Below are positions 36,200-51,100 of a stretch of 64,000 nucleotides of DNA, piece by piece. The stretch covers positions 1,364,001 through 1,428,000 of the forward strand of contig NC_134161.1 in assembly GCF_033958435.1 (NCBI RefSeq), written 5' to 3'. The notes under the pieces are model-generated. The model was not told where the DNA came from and did not search any database. It was given only the letters and a program-made list of their open reading frames with translations. This stretch comes from Carettochelys insculpta. Taxonomy: Eukaryota > Chordata > Testudines > Carettochelyidae. Position 1 is the first letter of the stretch. Each line of letters starts with the position of its first letter. The position numbers and the translations under genes are program-made.

Positions 36200-39100
36200 C
36201 TGGCAGATACATGCACAGCTAACAAAACTAGGCTTTGTGAAAATTTATCAAGCAGCTCAAGTTCTCATAATCACAAAGCAGTGGACCGTAGCAATGCACA
36301 AAGTCTGGTACTCCTTCTCACTTGAAAACTACCTGGTAGAAGGTGTCCAGGCACATAACCAGATGTTTTACCAAACTTTTTGGTTTATACCCAGACTCAG
36401 ACACCAGCATTGCTAACAAACTTCAGGAACCCAGAAAACACATCACAGCTGTGACATTCAAATAAGCACTCAATGCCCAGTGTTGCTTCTGCAAACTCCT
36501 GAAGTCTAATAGCTCTTTAATTTGCATAGTTATACTTGTCAAAATATCAAAATGTAAATCAGTTCCTGGTTTCGGTTTCAGACACAGCAAAAACATCAAG
36601 AATATATCTGTTGAAAACAGGAACTGCCAGCTTTTCCTTGGTGGACAGAAGGCTCTGATGGCAAAATTGGGGTTGGATCCTTTTTGGAGGAGCATGGTAG
36701 CTATCTGTATTGACCAGCATAGTGGATGTAACTTTCCAACAAAACCTGCACTGAAGCTGAAAATGACTAACTCTGAGGGGATTTCCAGAAGCTGTTACAG
36801 CACACTGCCTTCTCTAGACAGACGATCCTTTTTGCATCAGGGATAATCTTTTACTGGTTTGTAAAATACTGTGCGTGCTTACAAATCTACGTACACATAT
36901 TAAAAACAGGGGGGATATTCTTAACCCATTGTTCAGGTTTGCCAATGTGCCCTTCACATTGTAAGACTCTGTTTTCATTGCTTATAACTTTGCCAATACT
37001 AACCAGCTTGGGTTGAAATTTTACCTTGCATACATCTGCCTCATGCTTAATTTTTTGGAGAATTTCAGCCAACACAGCTCAGTCATCTCCCAGATGGAGA
37101 CTAGAAAAATACCTTGTTGTGCCCATTTTTAAAATACCCGGGCAATTTTTTCTTTACAAAGCTCTAGCACCCCCACACTTTTGGAGTGGGGATGTGAAAC
37201 ATGGCAGGTGGCTGGCCAGGGTATCAGGGATATGCTTTTTGACATCATTATGAGAATCTGCTCATATTTAGCCTTGAGAAAAAAACTGCAGTTAGACTTC
37301 TTAGATTTTAAGAACTAAATTATCAGAAGATTTTATCTGCACCGGGCATGGTATCACTTGGATCTGAGTAGGAATTTATCTAAAACTGCATCTCTAGGCT
37401 GCTGTGGGCTATACTAGCTCTAGGCAAGTGAAGGAAGAAAAGAGTCTCCCATTCAGAGAAATGGAAGACCCACAGCATGGTTGGCTTGGGTTCTGAAACT
37501 AGAAATTGTTGTGTACATGTTGACGCTCTGGCTGGAGCCTGGAAACCTTCCCCTCACAGGATCCCAGAGCCAGGGCTCAAGCCAAAATCTGAATGTCAGC
37601 ACAAGAGTTTTTCAGATTTACAGACTTAAGTCAGCTGACTGTGGCCAGATACGGATCTTTTATTCCTGTGTAGCCATACCCTCAATGACCCTGTTGTTGC
37701 TGCTGCCCAGGCAGTAAGAGTAAGGTACAGAATCTAGGAGCAGCGAGTGGGAGACAAGAAGGACCCTGCAGAGGTGGGAAAAGCAGACTGGCTCAGGGAG
37801 GATGCGGAGGCAGACTGGAGGGCTGAGGGAAGCTGGGAGGCAGGGTGCAGGAGGAGATTAGGACACTGGAAAGCAGCAATAAATCTGTCAGGAAGCCAAG
37901 AGGCATGGGACTGCCTCGGCAAAGACAGTGGGAAATGGGTCAGTTAAAAGAATGACACTGAGAATGAGGAGGCACCCAGAATGTATGCTGGGACAAGGTA
38001 GCCAGAAGGAGGCTGAAGAAGTTGAGTGAGTGTTGCAGGAAACACCTTGCAGGCAGGGGAGAAAGAGAGATCTATTAAGCAGTAAGTGCACATTTAAGAA
38101 CTTCCACGGGGAGGGGGGAAGAGATCAACAGAAATCTCTGCTTAGTGAGAGCATTGATAAATGGCTGAGATCACCGATAGCATCATCCACCTCCCCTCTT
38201 ACTCCTCTCACCTTGATCCGCTCAGCCAGGTTACTGAAAGCCACTATCATGTTGCCAGGTTTGTTGATTTTCTTCAGGACTCTGACTGTCTGAGCAAACA
38301 ATGTTGGCGAATAGGAGCGCCCATCCTTGGGCACGGTGGCACAGAAATTCTCTTCATTGCTGAACCACAATTACAGAAAGAAAGAGAATGTAAGGATTGG
38401 GCTTTGTGGAAAGGGAGTGATTTGTTAGACTGACACCTCATCGCAGCTAAGTAGCGTCTCCAAGCCTGTCTCTACACTGGGATAGGCTTTGCACTAGCTA
38501 CAACCGTATTTCAACTCTGTTACTGCTTCTCCAGTTGTGTTTTTCCCTGACTAGTGTTGACTGAGTGTGCATTTGTGTGTGAGTAAGTCCCCAGTGCTAC
38601 AAGGAAGGGACAAGAAGCCAGCGCACAATAGAGCTTGACTATCTGTCGACATATATTTAAAAAAAAGACAAACACAACAACAACAACAACAACAAAAATC
38701 ACAAAATACAAAAACCACCACACAATACCATGGCCAGGGGATTGTGACAGAACTCTGCTAACCTCCACCATTTTTAATCATAATCACAGCCAGCACAGTC
38801 CATTTCCCAGTGTAAGAAGAGCTACAGAGATCACATAAAATGGCATTACACTGGCCAGATGTCCTATAGAAAAGTCTGCTGTACTTAATATAGACACTTA
38901 TTCATAATCTCTCTTTAAAGCCTTTACGATACAATTGCTCAGATGATGGTGATGGTTTAAAAACAAGTTTCAGAACCTCATATAACTTCTGACTGGAATT
39001 ATGCTGGCTGTAGTCAACTCAGGATAAAATTTGGTCCTAAGCAGCTGGATGTACATAGGCCAATACCCAGAAATAATCTCTCTTTGCCACCCAGCAATGT

Positions 39101-42100
39101 GAATCCATTGTGTAGCAGGGATCCTACTTCTCCAGAACTGCTGCTCTCCACAGATTCTCACAACCTCACCTACCCAAGGTTTAAGTAGATGGTGCAGATG
39201 TCAGAAACAAGCTGCTGAGGTTTGAAGTCAAACTCGCTGAAATCCTTGACTTTTAATGCTCCCATTTTAGGGCCGACCAGGTGCTGCAGAAAGTAGTTCA
39301 GCATGGATATGATGCGCTCAGCAAGGAAAGGGTGCACAAACAGGGACTTAATCTCTGGAATAGAAGCCAAGAGTTCTCTGAGCATCAAAATAAAATCAAC
39401 CCTTCTGCACCAACCTCTTAAACCAAGCTCAACTCCCCCAACCACTGCCATTCTGATTCCCAGCAAGGAGGATTTGTGGTCCATACCTGATGTCAGAAAG
39501 GCCAGGGTTCCGATGGTTTCATTGGACATGATATTGTGGAAGCGAGCCAACTGACCAAACATTTGCAGACTTGACTCTCTCTCCCGACGAGCCTCCTGGG
39601 ACAGGCTGTCCCACTCACCACGGTCCTTCTCTATCTGCTGAATTTTTATCTTGCTGAGGTACTATAAAGACAAAGCAGAAGAAATGAGCTGTGGTCTGCT
39701 TAGTAAAGCTGGTAAGCTCAGAGTGCTTTCACCATCTCTCATGTGGGAAATCATTCCATGAGGTCAGTAGGTCTCTGGAAGTCTCCTAGAAAGCACATGT
39801 GCACATCAGAAAAAAATTCACTGCAAAATTAGCAACCTCAGGGCTTGGGTTGAAGTGGACCATGGGTGCACTCTTCTCTCTTGGGGACAGGTTGAAGCCT
39901 CTTGACAAAGAAGTTTGGGAAAAGCCTTAATTGCTGCTGCCTGTGATGAATGTGGTTTGTTGATAAAGAGAGGATTTAAGTCTCTGGTATTTTCAACTGG
40001 GTATTTTCACTGGCACCAATTACACGAATAAGCCAAAACCAAGAAGGAAAATAATTTAGCCCTGGATATCTGCTGAAGTTCTGGATGCAAGGGCACCACA
40101 GAACCTTATTTCCACACTGCACGTCTACTTTGCCAAGTCAGCACAAGTTCTCTCATGCTGCCTACTGCCCTCAGACGTGATCCTGCCTGATAGATTCCAA
40201 AAAGTCTAGTTCCCTGCAGCACCAGAAACTAGGAGAGAAAAACTGGCAGGTTGGTGGAGAAGGACTGAGTAAAAGGTGAAGCAGATTAACTGAGGATTTC
40301 ATTTCATGGGAGTAAATAAGATTCAACCATTACACAGACATAACTCAAGTTTCCTCACAGAAAGTTTGCATTCCAGATAAGGTATCAAATCTCTCACAGC
40401 AGAGTTCCAGGCTGCAGAAAGTCGCACAGAGAGCCAGTCCTGTCAATGACAGGAAGTCTTCTCTCCAAGTTTACTCACAGGTTTCATGACCACGTATGTT
40501 TAACAAACAAAACCACAGAACATCCATTTAAACCAATGCAACAGTAAGAACAGCCCATAACACTCAAGCAGATGGAATACACCTATGCTGCCTGGCTCAC
40601 CTGCTAATCCCCAGGCCGATACTTCCAACACAGGACACGTGGCTGAGCTCTCCAAACATAAGGCTCTTTTTTATAGTAGCAAGACCCAGCTCCAGAAGGT
40701 GTTAGAAAATAATCACACACTAGGGACAAAGAACTTCATCTGGGTCTAATGCCTTGGAACCCCAAAGGAGGAGGCTGTCTCGAGACAACACCACCTCTGT
40801 TAATATAACAAGGTATTTGCAAAGGAAGCCAGGGGATCTGGTAATCACAAACTGCAAGACAACTCACATGAGATAGTTACAGTGCACATAAGCAACAGCC
40901 AGACTTCCTGAAACCCTTCCTTGGTTTGGGCTTCCTTTCCCTCTCAAGCCTCACCAACCTACTATTGATCCTGGTCTGCAAGAACCCTGGGGTTTCAGTC
41001 CCAACACAGTTCTGCCAATGCCCTTCAATCATGTCCTCCAGCACCTCTCACTATTCCATCTCCTGGTTTCCCCTGAGCAGATTAACAATCTGGCTGAGTT
41101 CTGCCAAACTGATAGAAGAACATTAGATACAGACGGACTTCACTAGGAGCTAAGATGAACCTAGTTTCATGTGTGATATAGGTCTGGTATCTTAATCAGC
41201 CATCTCAAATACAAGAGCTGTGCCTGTTTCTACTGCCATAGCTAGAGCTCCTGCCAAGCCCCACCTGTATGGCTTCATCCAATAGGAAGATGGCATCGTT
41301 CATGAGCAAGTTAAGGAAGCGCAGGAAGAGAGGGGGATTCATTGCTTCCAGGTTCTCCGAGGCATAATCAGCAAGACCCTACGAGTCACACAGAGATGAG
41401 TTAATACTCTACCACAGTTCAAACATAAGGTCATATAACTCTGCATTTAATACAGCACTGTACAAACCAAACAAGCCATGGATCTGCTTATTTAGCTTAC
41501 CTTTATACTTTGCCGATGTGAATCTGTCCCCCACATGTATCTGAGAATGGGATACATGGGGCGACGGTAGTTAAACTTCTGCTCAAACTGATGGGGATCC
41601 CCTAAATAAAAGCAAAAGGGAGAAGAAGCTTCAACTGAGCAGCAAACACCTGCGCAGTGTTTTCAAACTCTCCATATTTCACGCTTAGCCTCAGGCCACG
41701 GGAGAGTAAGACTTACTCATTTCCTTGAGAAAACTGAAAAGCTGACTTCACAGTGCACCTTGCTCAGCAAGGAACAACTTTCACAGCAGGCTCTCGAAAC
41801 ACAGCAAAAACCAGGAAGCAAGAGCCAAGTCAATGCTACTTTCAAATACAAACTTGCCACTATCACTGGAATCCCTGTTGCCTGATTATTTCTTGCTATG
41901 CAGTTACAATACTGTTCAAATCTCACAGAGCCTAGGGACTATTTTACATGAACTTGGAGAGTTTTATCCAACTAAGACACCAGCTTGCATTAATTAACTG
42001 TCAGAGCTCTGAATCAGGCTACGAGGCCAGGACTAAGTGACAACAGAAGGTTCCTGTACTATTTTAAAGGAACTGTTAAAGTTAACAGAGGAGATAAACA

Positions 42101-45100
42101 AGCCTGAAAAATCAGGAGAGTTTCTCTCAAAGAAACAGGAAAGAAGCCAATGCTAGTGCCTTTGAAAGTTAATACACACATAACAAGTGACAGACACATC
42201 AGATGCCTGTGTTCCATTTTCCCTTGGAATATACATTCCAGTTAACAGCAGCATCTTGGGAATTCACTGTGTTTGTGCTGGGGAAACCACTTTCTTGGCA
42301 AAGGTTTGCAACAGCACAGGTGCTGACCACCAGCTTGCAAGAAGCACCCAGCCTCAACCACCTCCAACCAGACAAAGGGCTCGATACTGTTCCTATAGAT
42401 GTTGGCAGCAAGGCTGGCGTAGACTCCAGCAGGTGCTGGATAACCACTAGCATGTGAGGCAAACAGTGCTGATGAAGTCTGCTGAGCTGCTGGACACCAG
42501 TTGGTGATGAGGATGCTGAATAAAAGATAATTACATTAGAGCAAAATGTTAAAGTACGAAATAGTGTGCAAGGACCAGCTGAATGCAGAATCCCAGGTCC
42601 AGGAAACAGGCTGAAGAAATGCTGTGGAGGCAGCATACTTGGATTCTGGTTGTGCGAGGAAAGGAAGCACCTCTCCTTGCTCTGCAGTGATTCTCACTCC
42701 CCCATTGAGGTGCAAGAGGGAGCGAGAATTCTAGCTAGAATGGTGGCTTGGATAGAGGGCTGTAAGAAAACAAATGTGTCTAGCAGGGGCCTCGGAGAAA
42801 AGCCACCTACAGCAGGTCTGTGAGTATGGAAATAGGCTTATTTCCCCCTCAGCTGAGTAGTCAATGTGAGTTTGCAACTGTCTTCAATAAGAGCAGGATG
42901 GAACCCCTAATAAGCACAACTAGACAAGTACATTAGGAGACCTAATTAAGCCATGAAATGTAGCTTTCCAGAGCATGTGTCTTCCTGATATGTTGTAATT
43001 TTACATGCATTGACAATTGAAAATAGCTGCTTTTTTGCTGGAGTGCTATCTATATAATAAGGCTTAATGGATTTGACCAAGCCTAACTAAGTTAGGGTTG
43101 GTGTGGTGTTGTCAACGGAACAACAAATGGCAAAGCCTGCAAAGACATTCTCCCACAGATTCTTCTCAGGGCAAAAGACAAATCCCTCCCCTTTCCTGTT
43201 TACCTGTAAACTCAATATCCACAAAGACCTTGATAAGTGCCTCAGCAAGATGGGCAGCGTGCTGGTAGGAGCAGAACACTCGTTCCCGATGGAACATGCT
43301 GGAGACAAGTGGGCTCTGGACCTGATCTAAATGAGGCATCACTGCTTCCAACACTTCAGCCAGCTTGGCTCGCAGGTGAGGATTCTTCATCCTGGGAAAG
43401 AACAGGCAGATACAATAGGGCAATTTAGAGCAAAAGCGCAAACAAAGCGTTTTGGAGGCAAACATTCTGTTTTATCACCTACGTGCTGAACCTGTCTAAC
43501 GCTTTCATTTCCTATTTATATAGCAAAATAAGTACTTTGAACTTGCAATGTGCTCTTACTAATATATCTGAGCACATGCAGCCATGGTGAGAGTAAGCAT
43601 TATTGTTCCCATTAGGCAGCTGGGGCACATAGGCCAAGTGACCTGTCCAACTGCACAGTGAGTCAGGGAAAGAAGTGGAAACAGGCTTGCCAGGTTGCAC
43701 AGTTATAAATAACACACCAGGCAGAAGACTGAGTGCCTGCTCCTATTGTTACCATGAATATAAATTACACACACAAATCTGAATGAATAGCAGAACACAG
43801 TGTACACAAGGATCGATATTTCTGGTCATAATTTTGTTGGGTGCTTCAGCAACAACTGATGAGGAAAAAGATGTCTGAGAAACAGATCAATCTAGACAAC
43901 CCATTTTAATCATTAGCAAAACATACCATTCCATAAAACAAGAAATTTCCCAGATGAGATACAAACAGAAAGCAAATCTCCATTTTGCAAGGAGAGCACA
44001 AGTTCTGCTGGGTATGTGTGACCTGGTTTTCCAAGGTGCTGAGCAATTAGTGCTCTGAGCAAGTGTTTCTGAGCATCTGTCCCTAGTGCCACAGGTCACC
44101 CAGGTTATAACTCACTCTACCTGGCCCTGCCTTTAGGTGTAATGCTCTCCACTTGCACGTGAACACCAACAAAAAGGTGCAAAATTATTCTCTCTCTTTG
44201 CAAACAGATTTGACATTTCCTTCAGTCTGACCCTTATAACCGAAAGCCCTGGTGATTAGGATAAACACATTAGTACTACTGGATTCTGCAAAGTAATTTT
44301 TCATCCATAACCAAATGATCACACATGGTGCTCACTAAAACCAAGTTCCACTGTACACACACAAAATCCATTTGCTTCCCGCCTGAGGCACCATGGTAGT
44401 AGCAGAACAAAAGGAAGTATTGTTCAGGTGCTTTTCAGATAGATGGAGAGGTGCTGACCTCATTCATTTGCTACATGTAAACCCACTATTGTACACACAC
44501 CCCCTTGCTCCTGCAGAGGACTATGTCTACTGATGCCCCCGCACTCTTTCCTACAATGGTAAATGATTAGAAAATGCCTCTTTTTTGACACAACATAAAA
44601 ACCTCTTTGGGAAAACTATTTAGGGTGGCGGGGTGGGGGATGCGCTTCAGCCTCCTCCTTCAGGAGACATATGGGAAAGACGGGGGATCAGCGTTCAATG
44701 GGAATCCAAGTGCCAGGCAGTCCATCGTCACTCACAGTTCACTAACAACCTGTTGTAACTAGGCAGGTTCCCAACCTTACAGTAATTTGGCTTTAACTAG
44801 GAACTAAGGCTGCATCTACACTACGAAAAATTCAAATTCATTAGTATCACTTTTGTAATTCTGGAATTTGAGAGTTCAAATATGACCACCCTCACCTCCT
44901 CACAAAGTTGACTTATTGCTGCCACAATCAACTGGCAAACATGGACTGTTGCAGTAGTGCATTGTGGGAACCTATCCCACAGTTCCCTCATCCCCATAGC
45001 ATTCTAGATCTGCTTGGTGGTCTTCTACATCTTCCCACACTGCATTATCCTCATTCCCCTCCCGTGGCAAGCAAACATCCATTCTTCCCATTGGAAGGAA

Positions 45101-48100
45101 GGAAAAGTAGGAAGGAGTCCACAGCAATGGCAAAAAAGTTTACAGAAATGTCTTTCTTCTGCAGCTGAATTTTCGACTGGCCGTTTACTGAGTGTCCCCC
45201 GCCCCCTCGTGAGTATATCCAACCCCTGAAAAGAAGACAGGGACCCAGACTGCGTTCTCTAAGGTAGAAGAAAGAACAGAAAAGCCTAGGAAAAGAGATT
45301 TTTGATTTTACCCTTCACTACACAAACATTGTGAACATGGGTGATGGCAGTGAAATGTCATATGCTGAACTTATAACAGAAACAGGAATCCCAGCTAGCC
45401 CCTGCCCTGTGTTTCTTAGGGGGTCAAAACATGAAGACGGATAGGAGCTGTTAGCAACAAGATTTTATAACTTATAACAGAAACATCAAACCAGCAGGTG
45501 CCTGCAATGGACAGCAAGCTCCCAAAGATATTTTTGGCGGTGGGAGGGATGAGGCAGGTGCTGTGGTCTGTGGCTACAGAGCCGCTTGGAATGTTGAAGT
45601 AGCTGAAGTAGTCCATGTGTTGTCCCCGCCCCCGACCCCCAAGCACCTTAGCCGTTGGGAAAGGCTTCTGCCCGATGGCTGCAACCACCAATGGACACTT
45701 GCTATGGGTGTGGCGTGTTCAGTGAGCGGCCAGTGGAAGTGGTCCCTCTGACTAAGCTGCTAGGGAAGACCTCCCCCGCCACCAGCAAGCCCTCGAGTAT
45801 CTTGGCTGCTAGGGGAAACTTCCCCCCAGAAGCTGCAAGCCCCCAAAAATCTTAGTCGCCCTTGTAGCCCTGAATACATGCAATTTAGAATATGGTGCTG
45901 CCTGGCAGCAGAGTCAGCACTGAATGGCAGGCATGTCCTTTTATTGGGTTGGGGGTTACCCACATGATGTGGCTGAGCGCAGGAAAGACCCCAAGTGCTT
46001 GGTGCCTGTGGGGGAGGAGAAGGGGTCCATGCACAAATGTAAACCACCGAGAAGTTTGCATGTAAGTGTGACCCCCCACAAGAGCCTCACTGCCACACGG
46101 TGTGATGGGGCAGCGGCTGGCGCCAGGCAGCACTGCTTAAAAAAACCCATGTAGAGACAGAACCACTAACTCCTTGCAGGGGCTCTTTGTAATGGGTAGA
46201 CGTGCTCATAGCACTAATAGCAAAGAAAGACATTTCTCAGGCTCTCATACAAACATGAGCCCACAGCCACACGCTTCCTGGTCCCAATTTGAAATTCACC
46301 GTCTTCCTGTTACCTAATTCCAGTGCACCTGGAGAGCAGCAGCCAGAGCAGAGCAGCGAGGGGGTTTGAGAGTTACATGCGGGGCACCTCTGAAGGCTAA
46401 TAAATTCAACTTTAAGACATGGTGCTTCCACGCTGGCCTTTGAATCCGAGCTTGACGCTATACCCATCAGGTAGCCATGATATTGTAATCTCTGTATCAG
46501 TGCTCCTTAAATCGAGCTAATGGTATTTCAAGTGAAGACACTCACGTGGTAATATCGAGCTAACTGCCTTAAATTCAAATTTATCTCGTAGTGTAGATGC
46601 AGCCTAGATGTTTTAACTCCCATTTGCGCCTTACACGAAGCCCAATTGCTTTGGGAAAAAGTTCTTTGCTTATTATGCCTCTAGTGAGCAGAATTCTTTG
46701 CTATCCCCAGGCAGATCGGCTGAGTCATTAATGCTTTTATCAAACCTCAAGATGCCCTCATGATTTTACTTGTTTGTTTCTCTCTCGGTGCTTTGCAATG
46801 AGTGTAAAATGAGAAAGGGCTGGAAACATATTTACCTCTCTATATCGCCCATGAAAACAGTAACAAAGTGAAAGATGTGCTCCAGAGAATCAGCAGAAGT
46901 CTCCAAGATATCATCAGCAAACCGCCGCAGGAAAATGAAGAAATCACCCAAATTATCAGCAAAGAATTCTGTGAATACAAGTCATGAGTATTAGGTTCTG
47001 CTCAGGAAGTTCCATCAGGCACTCTTTTCTGTCCTTCCCTGTGGGATTGCCCCCAGGGCTTCTGATGGTGACTAAAATTAACATGGCTGTTTAATGCCAC
47101 TGAAACAAATGAAGCAATTACTGAGAAAGCCAGCACAACCCATACAAACTACGTGCCTCGACCTAAACACAACAATTTGCATTTACCTAAAGACACAATT
47201 CTAAATGATCCCCAAACAGATAAGAGCTACCGTACACTAAGATCGCTTTGCCCTGCCATGGAGGCAAGTCAACTTTGGGGTGCAACTTGGCAGCTATTTA
47301 GCAGTTCAGAACAGTAACAACAGCTGAAGGATCCCAATCCAATTGAAACTGCAGGGGAAGCTGATGGGTTATTACATTCTGCCTAAATTAGACTTTGGCA
47401 GGACACTGGGAGTGGACACTCCAGTTCCTACAGGAAGTGCTTGATACTTTTAAAAGAGGCCAGGTCCTCAGTTGGTCTCATTTGAAACGCAGCTCTTCCA
47501 CCAGTGCAGTAACCCCATCAGCAAACAAGAAAGTGGTTCAGTGCGGACACAGAACAGTGCTATCACCAGCCTCACCTCCTGGAAAATTCTGAATATCCAT
47601 GGACAATTCCCATGCCAACACACATTCAACCCAAACCTAGTTTAGCTTGCAAAATCTGTTCAGAATCACCAGTTCACATGCTCAGGCACTTCTATAATGC
47701 TTATCTCTTTCTCATCTGTGCTCGTGAAATTTTGGAGTAAAACTTCATGCTGTTTCTATACAACTCCCACGGCCCTGATTTTGCAAGGCATTTTGCTCCC
47801 GCAAAATGCAAGTGGCTCAGCACCTCCAAAGGAATCAGGCTATTTACTGCATAAATAATGCGAGATGCAAAGAATGCTAAAAAGTAATTTTAAGGTGAGA
47901 AGTTCATTCATATTAACTCCTTGGCCTTCTCCCTTTAAAGGTGTTTGTCTTGCTGAAAAGCAGGGATTTTGAGCGATCTCTACCTGGTACGTAAGCCAGT
48001 GCGCTATGTTCCACTTCTGGCAAAGGGAATGTCAGGTCTATAGGCTCAGTTCCTCGGTTCCCTACAGCCAGCTGGACCAGGAGAACTGCCATGGACACCT

Positions 48101-51100
48101 GCAAACTCAGGCAGTTCTGCAGCATCTGTGGCTCAGTCATGGATGTTTTGGTGGAGAGATAGACAGTCATCAGGCGTTCAAACTGCTCCCGCAGACTGTC
48201 TGCTGCAGGGCTGGAACTTTGTTGAGCATCTCGCCAGGCTACCTGCAGCCGGTGAAGGCTTTGGTTTATCTTTACCATCTGATCATGCAACCTGCCCACA
48301 GAACAAAGATGAGAATACCAGAGAGGTTGAAATAGGTTGTGTACAGACGGCCCACACAGTTCACCAAAGTGCACCTGCTTTTACCCTGTTTGTGTAATAC
48401 TCAGTGGTATTGTGCAACTGGCAGAATTAGCTGAGAAGGCAGAAAAAAGCAGAGCACAGTACCAGCTTTACAAACTGCTCCATTCCATCTGAATAAGCAG
48501 AGAGAAGGCTGTAACCGAGTGAGTTTTATTCAAATCCGCTGTCCTCAAATTATCTGCCATGAATAATCCTGTCTGGTGGTCTGTCAAATGCAATGTTAGC
48601 AGAATCAGCCAGTGAAGGACTGGGAGGGTGCAGTGCCACAAAAGAGCTCTCTTACAAACTAATCTGTAGAATAAAAAATCTTGTCATCCACCAGCGCTAA
48701 CACTGCACCGGAGGGCTAGCTTGGTCTACGCAATTGTAAAACCTCTCAGATTACCAAAGTCAGGGATCTTCTAGGCAGTCATAATGTCTGCAAAGTGATA
48801 TGCAGTTTCCCAGCAACAAGACACTTGTGTAACTTTTTCAGCTCTCTCTATATTTAGAAAATAAACCACGTGGACAGTATGTGTGGATCACTGGAAACCT
48901 CACAGTATTCATAGTGGGAGGCCAAGGAATCAGTACATTTTAGTGCCCTGCAGAAGAGAAGCTGGTTAACGTTCTCAAATGCTTAAAATGCAACCCAGCA
49001 CTCAGTGTGTCAGTTCAAATATTCTATAGGGTACAAATATATACTGAAACAGGGATGCTTTCCAGTACAGACAACAGACTCGTGCCTTTTCTCTCCTGGG
49101 GAAGATCAGCGACTAATGAAAACGATAATGAAGACTACCAAGCCCACGAAGCAAGCATCATCTTTGGACCTAATGAAGAATTGGTCCCCTTGTTCAACGC
49201 CACATCGGAGATCTAACTCTTCAGTATACCCAGAGATAATGCCTAGCTCATGGGCTTGGCAGCTTTTATCTGAGCACTGGGGAAATAAACCCCAGGATGA
49301 CTTTTTATTTGTAGCAGTAGTGGACTACTTGCAGCCCACTGATGCTCCAGCTGTGGGCCGTGTACCCCCTGTGTACCTCTCTCACACTCAGGTACTGGAA
49401 CTTCGGAATGCTACGAATTGCCTGACTCATATTCAGTTCTTGCTCCTCCTGCTCCCGTCCAGAGCTAGAACACTGCACACCAGCTCTACATGGTGCCCCA
49501 GCTCTGGGGCAGAGTGTGAATCAGGCAATCTGCATGCTTTGAAACTGCATGGGAGGGGAAGAGCAGGTAAGTGCAGGGATCAGATGCAAGGCTCAGGGGG
49601 CACTGGGGATGTGGGGAGGAGACGACAGGCTTGTGGGGCTGAAAGCAGAAGTCCAGGTGAAGGTGGGCCACTCACGTCACCCACTCACTGTTTGGAGCTG
49701 CCCATCCCTGCTCTACAGCCTGAAGCTCAGGTGTCATCGGCACAATCAGAAAAATAAGTCTCTCAGTACTGGGGCTCTGAGACACTGGGCGGGGATGCTC
49801 TGAATTCAAGAGCATTTCTGGCTTTTTTTTAAATTGATACAGACTGGCACTAAAAAAAAATCCCACTTTTCCCTTATTATTTTAGCATCTGTATGATATT
49901 TGGGACCACCAGATATTACCTGAGCCTTGGCCAAAGGGTCTGTCCCACAAGCTTGCAGACACTGAGAAATAAAAGTTTGTGTGACACTTTCCCTGTTACC
50001 AACACTGCTCATAACAACCAGTTTCTAGACTTACCAGGCTGGCAGAGGAGTTACCTGTGAAATCCTAAATGGAGGGTGTACTGGGTCAGGATTAGGTTTT
50101 CAGTCACCAGATTATAGCTGTGGGCAAACCCTGGCTCCTTCTCAGTCACAGCTGGGATCAAACATGTTTCTTTTTCCAACCCTTGAAGAAATTAAAAGCA
50201 CCAGTGAGTTAACCTTGCCCTGCTGGGTCTGAGAAGGGGACTTCAGCAGAGTCTGAAAGGCCTGATTTAGTGTGGGTGAAATTGTTTTATCCTCTCCTTT
50301 ACTCCTTCCCCGCAGCCCATCTAATCTGTTGCCTACTTTTCCTCCTGAAGGGCCACGAGGTATAGTGTTGTTGCGGGACAGCATGTGCTGTGCATGGGAG
50401 CCCAGATGGACGCAAGGCGAGCCTAACATTTCTAACCTACCTACCTTTCAAATGTACATTCCTACTTCTCCTCTCCTCTTCGTTCAGCTCTTTCAGGGCA
50501 CAGTAGGTGGGATCGAAGGTGAGAAGCCTAGGAGATCTGGGCTTACAGAATGGCTGGCACAGTTTCAGGAGGGCAGCTCCTAGATTCAGAAAGAAGGCAT
50601 CCGAGGCATACATCTGGAAGAAGATCTCTGGCATCTGGTTAGCCCAGATTTTGGTACGGCCTGCATTGGCATGGAGACAGTTTCCAAGCCAGGAGAGAAT
50701 CCTGTGCTTGGTCTCTGGAGACAGCTGTAACAGGTTCTTCAGCATCTGGTAGATTTTCTCATGAAACTGGGCCATAAACTGTTAACAAAATAGAATAAAA
50801 CAAACCATCATTGAAGGAATTTCTGAATAAGGCCCATATCACTTGCACTTTCCAAGGTTGGAAATAAGATACCCAGGGTCCATCCTAATCTTGTGGGGTA
50901 GCATTTTAAAAAAAAAAAATCACTATGGGCACGCCTCTGCCCACTGCAGGCAGCTAGCCTCTCAGCCTGGCTGGACAGACTTGGGGAGGTCTGCTTCAGC
51001 TAGCATGTATGGATATTGCTGCCTGGCCAGTGCGTCAAGCTAGCCACCTAAGTCCAAACCTGCCTGCCCCAAGTCCAAGCTCAGCTGGCTAGCCCAAGTG

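Noticed and set aside
49005..49757. 250-codon plus-strand open frame in a UBE4A intron
   Set aside because: It runs into hAT-like repeat sequence after about 49320 and shows no domain. Only the shorter alternative frame was kept as a weak lead.
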